A stretch of 64,000 bases of DNA from Streptomyces rhizosphaerihabitans (GTDB taxonomy: Bacteria > Actinomycetota > Actinomycetes > Streptomycetales > Streptomycetaceae), in the NCBI RefSeq assembly GCF_025399795.1, contig NZ_JAODTZ010000032.1, positions 53,593 through 117,592 of the forward strand, given 5' to 3'. The translations under genes and the position numbers were made by a program. Below the pieces are notes generated by a model. It worked only from the letters and a program-made list of their open reading frames with translations. It was not told the DNA's origin and ran no database searches. Below, in pieces: positions 27,234 through 34,246 of this stretch (the stretch's first letter is position 1; the number at the start of each line of letters is the position of its first letter).

Positions 27234-27261
27234 GATCCGAAGCCGGTCGGGCCGCGGATTG
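27234..27261 (-). promoter_or_regulatory. Candidate autoregulated SigK-type promoter
   Basis: On the minus strand: CAATCC (27261-27256), 16 bp, CGGATC (27239-27234), then a leader of about 37 nt to the GTG. It shares CCAATCCG-N12-CTTCGGA exactly with the promoter at 21543-21570. Confidence 0.7.
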
Positions 27262-27350
27262 GCCCACGGCCCGGGAAAGTCCGGACCTGTCGGAAGACAT
27301 CGGCGCGATGCGGTCCGGACGGCACGCGGCCCACGGCGAGCGGTCGGCGC

Positions 27351-27986
27351 TCAGACCCCCGCCGCCGACCGCAGACCGTCGCGCAACTGGTGCAGACCGC
27401 GGCGGGAGTGGCTCTTGACCGTGCCGAGCGGCCAGCCGGTGCGCTGGGCGATCTGTGTCTGCGTGAGGTCCTCGTAGAACGCGAGATGCAGTACCCGGCG
27501 CTGCGGCGTGGGGAGCTTGGCCAGCTCGTGCCGGACGACGACACGGTCGAGCGCCGCCTCGGGGCGGGTCCGCGTGTCGTCGGCGAGGACCAGCAGGGCG
27601 CCGGCCGCGCCGACCAGTTCGGTGCGCCGGGTCCGCGCGGACAGGGCGTCGGCGATCTTGCGCCGGGTGATGCCGACGAGCCAGCCGGCCACGGGGCCGC
27701 GCTCCGGGCGATAACCCCGCCCGCCCCGCCACACGGCGAGGAACACCTGCTGGGTGACGTCCTCGGCCTCGCGCGGATCCCCCAGCGAACGCCGGGCGAG
27801 CGCGTGGACGAGGGGCGCCCAGCGCCGGTACGCGATGGCCAGCGAGGTCTCGTCCCCGTCGATGATGCCCCGCGCCAGGTCCGCGTCCGTGTTCGTGGCC
27901 GTGTCCGCGGTCGCGTCCGTGTCGGTGGCCGTGATCGTGTGCGCAGGCTCGGCGGCCCGCTGTTCGGCGGTCGGATCTGCGCTCAT
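27351..27986 (-). CDS. ECF sigma factor, LitS-like
   Basis: 211 residues from ATG 27986 with AAGGAG upstream. The first 40 residues are low-complexity (TATDTDATADTATNTDAD, from a CGTGTCCGT-type DNA repeat). Region 2: ARGIIDGDETSLAIAYRRWAPLVHALARR, AEDVTQQVFLAVWRGGRGY; region 4: LPTPQRRVLHLAFYEDLTQTQIAQRTGWPLGTVKSHSRRGL. Divergent from a B12-binding MerR regulator with 112 bp between; in S. coelicolor the LitR/LitS pair has this layout and controls light-induced genes including photolyase and carotenoid genes. No anti-sigma gene is adjacent, consistent with control by transcription. Confidence 0.82.
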   Translation of the reverse strand: MSADPTAEQRAAEPAHTITATDTDATADTATNTDADLARGIIDGDETSLAIAYRRWAPLVHALARRSLGDPREAEDVTQQVFLAVWRGGRGYRPERGPVAGWLVGITRRKIADALSARTRRTELVGAAGALLVLADDTRTRPEAALDRVVVRHELAKLPTPQRRVLHLAFYEDLTQTQIAQRTGWPLGTVKSHSRRGLHQLRDGLRSAAGV

Positions 27987-28098
27987 GGCCACGGCTCCTT
28001 GCTCCGGGCCCCTTCTGTGACGGGCCCCGTGAACCCATCGTGTGAACCAAGGGACAGAGGCGACAACTCGCATCGTTTCTGCGTCGTATAGTCGCCGC

Positions 28099-29097
28099 AT
28101 GGGTGAGAGCCGGTCGGACCAGGGGCGGGAACCGGGGGCGGGATCCGCCGAAGCCGGTGTCACCACAGGTGCGCTGGCCCGCCGCCTCGGAGTGTCACCG
28201 ACCACGCTGCGTTCCTGGGACCGCAGGTACGGCGTGGGGCCCGCGGTGCGTTCCGACGGGCGGCACCGCCGCTGGATGCCCCAGGACGTGGCGATGCTCG
28301 AGGAGATGTGCCGGCTGACCGCGGCCGGAGTGCCGCCGGCCGAGGCGGCCAAGGCGGCGAAGGGTGGGTCGGACCAGGTCGCGCCCGAGGTCAGGACGCC
28401 GGCCGACGAGCTCGGTCCCCCTGCGCCGACGGCCGGAGCGGAGCCCCTCGGGGACCCTCGGCAGGAGTGCAAGGGCCTCGCGCGCGCCGCCGTACGCCTC
28501 GACGCGCCGTCCGTGGAAGACCAGTTGACCTCACTCGTCACGCGCCACGGCGTGGTCGTCGGCTGGGAGGAGGTGATGGTGCCGACCCTGCACGCGGTGG
28601 GCCGCAAGTGGGAGTCCGCCGGGGACCGTTACGTGGAGGTGGAGCACCTGCTGTCCTGGCACATCTCGCGGGTGCTGCACCGCGCCCCCGGACCGGCGCG
28701 GCCCGGAGCGTCGGCCGGCGGCGCGGGACCTGTCGTGCTGGCCTGCGTGCCGGGCGAACAACACTGCCTGCCGCTGGAGGCGTTGCACGCGGGACTCGTC
28801 GAACAGGGCCTGCCCACCAGGATGTTCGGCCCCGCGGTGCCGCCGGAAGCGCTGACCGCGGCGGTACGGCGACTGGGGCCGGCCGCCGTCGTGCTGTGGT
28901 CCCAGACCCGTTCCACCGCCGACCGCCCGCTGGCCCGGCACATCGCCGCCACCAGCTGGGGAGTCAAGGGCGCCCGCAGCCATCCCGTCGTCCTGCTCGG
29001 CGGTCCGGGCTGGGCCGGACGCCTCGAACCGGGCATGCTCCGGCCGCCGGGACTGCGGGAAGCGCTCACCGCGTTGCTGGGTTTGGCCGGCGGCTGA
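28099..29097 (+). CDS. MerR-family regulator with cobalamin-binding domain (LitR/CarH-type photosensor)
   Basis: 332 residues. N-terminal MerR helix-turn-helix (about 22-75: TTGALARRLGVSPTTLRSWDRRYG). The C-terminal part has the B12 motif Trp171...Glu182-His183 (WESAGDRYVEVEH), close to the W-x9-EH of Thermus CarH, and a candidate lower-axial ligand His222 in PGEQHCLPLE, the ExH motif. Such proteins bind adenosylcobalamin, repress in the dark and fall off DNA in light. A TATAGT -10 (28087-28092) ends seven bases before the ATG, implying a leaderless mRNA. Divergent ECF sigma and nearby photolyase fit the photosensor role. Confidence 0.83.
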   Translation: MGESRSDQGREPGAGSAEAGVTTGALARRLGVSPTTLRSWDRRYGVGPAVRSDGRHRRWMPQDVAMLEEMCRLTAAGVPPAEAAKAAKGGSDQVAPEVRTPADELGPPAPTAGAEPLGDPRQECKGLARAAVRLDAPSVEDQLTSLVTRHGVVVGWEEVMVPTLHAVGRKWESAGDRYVEVEHLLSWHISRVLHRAPGPARPGASAGGAGPVVLACVPGEQHCLPLEALHAGLVEQGLPTRMFGPAVPPEALTAAVRRLGPAAVVLWSQTRSTADRPLARHIAATSWGVKGARSHPVVLLGGPGWAGRLEPGMLRPPGLREALTALLGLAGG

Positions 29098-29249
29098 ACG
29101 GGCGACGCTCACCGCGCGACCGCGTACGGGGCCGCAACCCCGCTTGCACAGTCCCGTAGCCCCCTCGTACGCAGTGCCGTCCCGCAGCCCCGCGTACGAG
29201 GCCGCCGTCCCCCGTACGGGACCGCCGCGTCGTTCCTCGTCCGTGCCGA

Positions 29250-29987
29250 TCAGCCCACCGTCGGCGTCGGGGAGGGCTGCACGGGGAGCGCGGCCCCGCT
29301 CGCGGGCGGCGTCAGGACGACCTCCGGCTCGCCGGGCTGCGGCGGCGGAGGCGTCAGATTGACCGCGGGCACCTTCGGGAGGGTCGTCTCCTGGATTATC
29401 ACCTGGTCGAAGTTGACCAGTCCGGTCTTCTCCATCACGGTGATGTGGTCCAGCACGGTGTCGTTGGCCTGGTCGGCGAGTTGACGTACGAGGGTGTTCT
29501 CGGTCGTGGCGCGGATCTTCGCGACGGTCGAGAAGATCTGGCCGTGCGTTATGCGCAGGATGTTGGCGAAGTCGGTGTCGAACTTCTTGCCGGTGTCCGC
29601 ACTCAACGTCGCCACGAAGCCCTGCTGCTGCGGAGACGGCTTGTTCGGCAGCGTGACGCCGAGCTGCTTGGCGATCTTGCGGTCCGTGTCGTCGAGCCCG
29701 GCGTGACCCGAGATCAGGTGCTGCCCCGCCGTACGGACCGCCGGTATGGTCCCCTTCTGCAGCGCCAGTTGCCCGACCGGGTACTCCCACAGTCCCGCCG
29801 CGCGCACCTTGACGAGGAAGTCGCGGTCGGCCTCGGTCAGCGGCCCCGACGGCGTATTGGCGATGATGCGGACAGGGGCGGCGGACGTGGTCTGAATGCC
29901 CAGCATGGCCGGATAAGCGAGCGCGGCCAGAGTCAACGTCAACGCGCCGCACACGAAGAGTGTTCCCGCGTTCCGTGCAATGCGCAT
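29250..29987 (-). CDS. Secreted DUF4142 protein
   Basis: 245 residues from ATG 29987 with AGGAGG upstream. Signal peptide or anchor: GTLFVCGALTLTLAALAYPAML. Core DUF4142 (ferritin-like four-helix bundle): LTEADRDFLVKVRAAGLWE, ALQKGTIPAVRTAGQHLISGH, FDTDFANILRITHGQIFSTV. C-terminal 40 residues are a Pro-rich tail (LTPPPPQPGEPEVVLTPP). DUF4142 proteins are often controlled by ECF sigma factors; function unknown. It is directly downstream of, and antiparallel to, the B12-type regulator. A palindrome GTGGT-n7-ACCAC (30080-30096) lies 93 bp upstream of the start. Confidence 0.82.
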   Translation of the reverse strand: MRIARNAGTLFVCGALTLTLAALAYPAMLGIQTTSAAPVRIIANTPSGPLTEADRDFLVKVRAAGLWEYPVGQLALQKGTIPAVRTAGQHLISGHAGLDDTDRKIAKQLGVTLPNKPSPQQQGFVATLSADTGKKFDTDFANILRITHGQIFSTVAKIRATTENTLVRQLADQANDTVLDHITVMEKTGLVNFDQVIIQETTLPKVPAVNLTPPPPQPGEPEVVLTPPASGAALPVQPSPTPTVG

Positions 29988-30207
29988 CGAGCAGCCTCCT
30001 GGGGGCGGGGGCGGCGGGCCCGGAGCTGTTGGCTCCGGTCGGCCGCGCGGTGGATCCGGTACGGACGGATCCGGTACGAGTGGTTCGGACGACCACCTAT
30101 ACGGCGGCACTCCGGTGAGAAATCTCTACAACAGGTAAAATCCCTGGCAGTTTATATTCGGTCCGAGCCTCCCGATCACCGCCCTCCCGATCACCGGGCC
30201 GCAGCCC

Positions 30208-30258
30208 AGAGTCGGTCACGGCCCAGAGTCGGCCACGGCCCCGGGTCAGTCACGGCCC
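30208..30258. repeat. 17-bp tandem repeat, three copies, overlapping the photolyase stop codon
   Basis: Units AGAGTCGGTCACGGCCC (30208-30224), AGAGTCGGCCACGGCCC (30225-30241), CGGGTCAGTCACGGCCC (30242-30258). The photolyase stop lies inside the third unit. Confidence 0.82.
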
Positions 30259-31619
30259 CGGGCCCTCTTGAACCGGGCCAGCCCCTCGGACAGATCGACG
30301 ATCGGATCCGGGTAGTCGAAGGCCGCGCGGTCCAGGCCCTGGAGTTTCCACGGCTCGTGCACGGCACGTCCCGTGAGTCCCGCCAACTCGAGCACCCAAC
30401 GCCGGACATATGCCCCGTCCGGGTCGAAGCGTCTGCCCTGGATCACCGGATTCAGTACGCGGTTGGGCCGGCTGTCCGTGCCCGTTCCCGCCATCCACTG
30501 CCAGTTGAGCTGGTTGTTGGCGACATCGCCGTCCACCAGCAGGTCCAGGAAGTGCCGGGCTCCGACCCGCCAGTCCACGTACAGCGTCTTGGTCAGGAAG
30601 CTCGCCGTGAGCAGGCGCCCCCGGTTGTGCATCCAGCCCTCGTGGCGCAACTGCCGCATCGCGGCGTCCACCACCGGATAGCCGGTGCGCCCCTGTCGCC
30701 AGGCCTCGATGTCGTCCCGAGCCTCGGCGGGCGAGCGCCAATGGTCGTGCTTGGTCCGGTAGTCGGCCGCGGAGGCGTCCGGCCGGGCGGCCAGCACCTG
30801 ATGGTGGAAGTCCCGCCACGCCAGCTGCCGTACGAACGCCTCGGCGCCCGGACCGTCCGCGCCGCGCGCCCGGTGGACCAGCTCGACCGGCGACAGCGTG
30901 CCGAAGTGCAGATGGGGGGAGAGCCGGGAGGTCGCGTCGCCGGGCAGGTCGTCATGGCGGTCCTCGTACGCCCCGATCCCGCCGCGCAGCCAGGCCGCGA
31001 GCAGTTTCCTGGCCTCCCTCTCGCCGCCCCGGGCCAGTCCCCCGGACACTTGGGACACCTCCGAGCGGGACGGGATCTCCTCCGAGGCGACGCCGTCCGG
31101 CACCCGGACGATCCGGGGAGCGGCGACCGCGTCCCGCAACGGCTGCCGCGCCCAGTGGCGGTAGTACGGCGTGAAGACGGCGAAGTGGTCGGAGGACGCG
31201 GGAGTCACGGCGCCGGGAGCCAGCGCGGTGACGACGGTCTCATGGACGTGCAGTCGGCACCCCTCCGCCTCCAGCGCGGCGCGCAGCCGCTCCTCGCGGC
31301 GGTGCGCGTAGCCGCTGACGTCCGCCGCCATGTGCACCTCGTCGGCGTCGGCCTCGGCGACCGTCCTGGCCACCTCGGCCACCACGTCGCCGGAGCGCAC
31401 CACCAGTCGACCGCCGCGTTCCCGGAGCCCGGCGTCCAGATCCGCCAGACAGTCGGCGAGGAACGCCATCCGATTGGGGGCGGTGAATCCGGCCCTGGCG
31501 ACGGCCTCGTCGCGGACGAAGAGCGGCACCACCGTGTCCGAACCGTCGAGGGCTGCCCGTAGCGGCGGGTGGTCGTGCAGGCGCAGGTCCGAGGTGAACA
31601 GGACGATCGAGACGGTCAT
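30246..31619 (-). CDS. phr: Class I deoxyribodipyrimidine (CPD) photolyase
   Basis: 457 residues. N-terminal Rossmann-like antenna domain (SIVLFTSDLRLHDHPPLRAAL) and C-terminal FAD-binding helical domain with the photolyase signatures: LHFGTLSPVELVH, RQLAWRDFHHQVL, TGYPVVDAAMRQL, WMHNRGRLLTASFLTK and DGDVANNQLNWQWMAGTG-TD. The conserved Trp residues of the electron chain and the Asn of NNQLNWQW are present. It repairs cyclobutane pyrimidine dimers using blue light with FADH-. Its location between a LitR/LitS-type pair and a DUF2867 epimerase argues for light-induced expression. Probably co-transcribed after the upstream epimerase gene, though 233 bp of repeats intervene. Confidence 0.93.
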   Translation of the reverse strand: MTVSIVLFTSDLRLHDHPPLRAALDGSDTVVPLFVRDEAVARAGFTAPNRMAFLADCLADLDAGLRERGGRLVVRSGDVVAEVARTVAEADADEVHMAADVSGYAHRREERLRAALEAEGCRLHVHETVVTALAPGAVTPASSDHFAVFTPYYRHWARQPLRDAVAAPRIVRVPDGVASEEIPSRSEVSQVSGGLARGGEREARKLLAAWLRGGIGAYEDRHDDLPGDATSRLSPHLHFGTLSPVELVHRARGADGPGAEAFVRQLAWRDFHHQVLAARPDASAADYRTKHDHWRSPAEARDDIEAWRQGRTGYPVVDAAMRQLRHEGWMHNRGRLLTASFLTKTLYVDWRVGARHFLDLLVDGDVANNQLNWQWMAGTGTDSRPNRVLNPVIQGRRFDPDGAYVRRWVLELAGLTGRAVHEPWKLQGLDRAAFDYPDPIVDLSEGLARFKRARGRD

Positions 31620-31749
31620 GGGGTGGCTCCGGGGCGGGGGTGCGAGGGGTGTGGCGTCGGACTGCTTCGGCCCGGCCGGCCGGTGTGGATGCGTGACGTG
31701 GGTGGCCGGCGCGGCTGCGCGGTCGGGGCGACCCGGGTGGATGCGCGAT

Positions 31750-31847
31750 CAGGTCGGCTCGTGCGGATACGTGGGCAGGTCGGCTCGTGCGGATAGGTGA
31801 TCAGGTGGGCTCGCGTGAATGCGTGATCCGGTCAGCTTGCGTGAATG
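31750..31847. repeat. 26-bp tandem repeat, about four copies
   Basis: CAGGTCGGCTCGTGCGGATA occurs at 31750 and 31776 with exact 26-bp period; diverged copies begin at 31802 and 31828 (CAGGTGGGCTCGCGTGAATG and CCGGTCAGCTTGCGTGAATG). The array stops a few bases from the epimerase stop codon. Confidence 0.85.
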
Positions 31848-31852
31848 CCTGG

Positions 31853-33379
31853 TCAGCGTGTGAGCGCGGCTTCTTCTCGGCCGGCGGGAGCGTTCTTGGC
31901 GGCCCGCGCGATGTTGCGGGCCATGCCGCCGAACACCACGGAGTGGAACGGCGAGACGCTCCACCAGTACAGCTGGCCGAGCAGCCCGTGCGGATGGAAC
32001 AGAGCCCGCTGCCGGTAGCGCGTCCGCCCGTCGTCCGTCACCTCGGCGTACATCTCCAGCCAGGCCAGGCCCGGCAGTCTCATCTCGGCGCGCAGCCGCA
32101 GCAGATGCCCCGGCTCGATCTCCTCGACGCGCCAGAAGTCGAGCGAGTCGCCGACGCGCAGCCGGGTCGCGTCCCGGCGTCCGCGCCGCAACCCCACCCC
32201 GCCCACAGCACGGTCCAGCCATCCGCGGACCGCCCAGGCCAGCGGGAGGGAGTACCAGCCGTTCTCGCCGCCGATGCCCTCGATCACCCGCCACAGCGCC
32301 TCGGGCGACGCGTCCACGGTCAGCTCGCGATGGTCGGTGTAGAGACTGCCGCCGGCCCAGTCGGGGTCGGTGGGCAGCGGATCGCTGGGCGCGCCGGGAT
32401 ACGAGGCCGACGACCACCGGGTGGTCACCTGGGCGTCGCGCACTCGCTGGAGCGCCAGGGCCACCGCGGCGTCGAACCCGATCGACCGTCCCGGGGGATC
32501 GGGAACGTACCGGACGATGTCGTGTTCGTGGCACACGACCTCGTGGCGCAGTGACTCGGTGAGCGGACGGGCGATGGACGCGGGCACCGGGGTGACCAGT
32601 CCGACCCAGTGACTGGACAGCCGGGGAGTGAGCACCGGCACCGGGAAGATGAGCCTCCGGGGCAGCCCGGCGATGACCGCGTACCTTCGCATCATCTCCA
32701 GGTACGTGAGGACCTCCGGGCCGCCGATGTCGAAGGCGCGGTTGACCTCCGCGGGCATCCGGGCGCTGCCGACCAGGGTGCGCAGCACATCGCGTACGCC
32801 CATCGGCTGGATCCGGGTGTGCACCCAGCTCGGCGTCACCATCACGGGCAGTCGCTCGGTGAGATAGCGCAGCATCTCGAAGGAGGCCGAGCCGGAGCCG
32901 ATGATCACCGCGGCGCGCAGCACGGTGGTCGGTACACCCGACTCCAGCAGGATGCGCCCCACCTCGGCCCGGGACCTGAGGTGCGGTGACAGCTCACTCT
33001 CCGGTACGCCCGCCGGGGTGAGGCCGCCCAGATAGACGATGCGCCGCACACCCGCCGCGCGGGCCTGCTCGCCGAAGATCCGGGCAGCCCTGCGGTCGGT
33101 CTCCTCGAAGTCGTGGCCCGTGCCGAGGGCGTGCACGAGGTAGTACGCGACCTCGCAGCCGCGCATCGCGTCGGCGACGGAGGCGGCGTCCATGACATCC
33201 GCGCGCACCACCTCCGCCTCGCCCGCCCAGGGGTAGTCGCGCAGTTTGGCGGGGGAGCGGGCCAGACAGCGCACCCGGTACCCCTCGGCCAGCAGCTCGG
33301 GGACCAGCCGTCCGCCGATGTAGCCGGTGGCACCGGTCACCAGACACCTCGGGCCGGTACGGGCGTCGTCGTCGCTCAT
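31853..33379 (-). CDS. NAD(P)-binding epimerase with C-terminal DUF2867 domain
   Basis: 508 residues from ATG 33379 with ACGGAGGA upstream. Residues about 11-320 are an atypical SDR/NmrA-like Rossmann domain (CLVTGATGYIGGRLVPELL; VAYYLVHALG; GVRRIVYLGGL). Residues about 340-500 are DUF2867, an SRPBCC-like module (LYTDHRELTVDASPEALWRVIEGIGGENGWY, and ALFHPHGLLGQLYWWSVSPFH). The same fusion is found in light- or singlet-oxygen-induced gene sets in several bacteria. Role unknown; possibly lipid or quinone modification. Upstream of the photolyase on the same strand. Confidence 0.87.
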   Translation of the reverse strand: MSDDDARTGPRCLVTGATGYIGGRLVPELLAEGYRVRCLARSPAKLRDYPWAGEAEVVRADVMDAASVADAMRGCEVAYYLVHALGTGHDFEETDRRAARIFGEQARAAGVRRIVYLGGLTPAGVPESELSPHLRSRAEVGRILLESGVPTTVLRAAVIIGSGSASFEMLRYLTERLPVMVTPSWVHTRIQPMGVRDVLRTLVGSARMPAEVNRAFDIGGPEVLTYLEMMRRYAVIAGLPRRLIFPVPVLTPRLSSHWVGLVTPVPASIARPLTESLRHEVVCHEHDIVRYVPDPPGRSIGFDAAVALALQRVRDAQVTTRWSSASYPGAPSDPLPTDPDWAGGSLYTDHRELTVDASPEALWRVIEGIGGENGWYSLPLAWAVRGWLDRAVGGVGLRRGRRDATRLRVGDSLDFWRVEEIEPGHLLRLRAEMRLPGLAWLEMYAEVTDDGRTRYRQRALFHPHGLLGQLYWWSVSPFHSVVFGGMARNIARAAKNAPAGREEAALTR

Positions 33380-33567
33380 GGGTCCTCCGTCGGTCGCCGT
33401 CGTCGCCCCCTGGGGTCCGCTCCCCTCCCTGATCCAGCCTGATCCGTCCTCCTCATCCCTACCTGATTCCTTCCACGCGGGCGCCGCTCGCGGATGCGCC
33501 GGAGGGGACGGCCTGCGCGCGAGACGCCCGAACGGGGTAGGCGTCAAGACTTCTATAGGCTGATCAC

Positions 33568-34089
33568 GTGGCCATACGAGACGACCGTGACGACCGGACG
33601 GGTGGGGCGGACCCCGGCGTGGGCCCGGAACGGGAGCAGACCACGGCCACGGATCTCCAGGCCTTCGCGGTCCAGCTGCGCCGTATGAACGGCGAGATCA
33701 ACCGGCTGGTCCACGGCTTCGCGGGGGAACACGGTCTGCACGCCACGGACGTGCAGGCGCTCGCCGCGATCCTCGACGCACCCGAGCCGCTCACACCCGG
33801 CCGGCTGCGCGAGCACCTCGGACTCACCTCGGGCGCGGTCACGGCGTGTCTGGACCGGCTCGAACGCGCCGGCCACATACGGCGCGTCCGGGAGAGCCCC
33901 GACCGCAGGGTGGTCCACCTCCACTACGTTCCCGACGCCAGGTCGGCCGCGCGCGCCCACTTCCGGCCCCTCGCCGAGGTCACCGCCAACGTGCGGTCCG
34001 GCTTCAGCGAGGACGAGCTGTCGGTGGTCCTCCGCTTCCTGACGACGATGAACGAACAACTCTCGGGCGTACGGTCGCCCGGGCGCTGA
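33568..34089 (+). CDS. MarR-family transcriptional regulator
   Basis: 173 residues from GTG 33568. A TATAGG hexamer at 33554-33559 lies nine bases before the GTG and there is no ribosome site, so the mRNA may be leaderless. Winged-helix core: LHATDVQALAAILDAPEPLTPGRLREHLGLTSGAVTACLDRLERAGHIRRVRESPDRRVVHLHY, matching MarR wing and recognition helices. Divergent from the DUF2867 epimerase and upstream of an MMPL transporter whose promoter contains a perfect MarR-like palindrome, the likely target. LitQ of the S. coelicolor lit locus is also a MarR protein, which may be relevant. Confidence 0.86.
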   Translation: MAIRDDRDDRTGGADPGVGPEREQTTATDLQAFAVQLRRMNGEINRLVHGFAGEHGLHATDVQALAAILDAPEPLTPGRLREHLGLTSGAVTACLDRLERAGHIRRVRESPDRRVVHLHYVPDARSAARAHFRPLAEVTANVRSGFSEDELSVVLRFLTTMNEQLSGVRSPGR

Positions 34090-34205
34090 ACCCTTCTGCC
34101 GGCCGGTTCGATCGGCGCATCCGTGCGTCCCGGTCGCCGTCCGGCGCATCCGGGTGGGTGCCGGGGTCCGAAGTCCGGGCGTGGTCTACCATCTGGGCGC
34201 GAGAT

Positions 34206-34222
34206 ATCTCAACGATTGAGAT
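34206..34222 (+). promoter_or_regulatory. MarR-type operator upstream of the MMPL exporter
   Basis: ATCTCAACGATTGAGAT: perfect 7-bp arms around a 3-bp centre, overlapping a second small palindrome GAGATATCTC (34201-34210). It is 25 bp before the GTG start at 34247, well placed to block transcription or initiation. Confidence 0.75.
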
Positions 34223-34246
34223 TGTCATTCATTGAGGAATCTGCAC

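Noticed and set aside
31750..31847. CRISPR-like array
   Set aside because: Units are contiguous 26-bp tandem repeats with no spacers and diverge progressively; no cas genes nearby.
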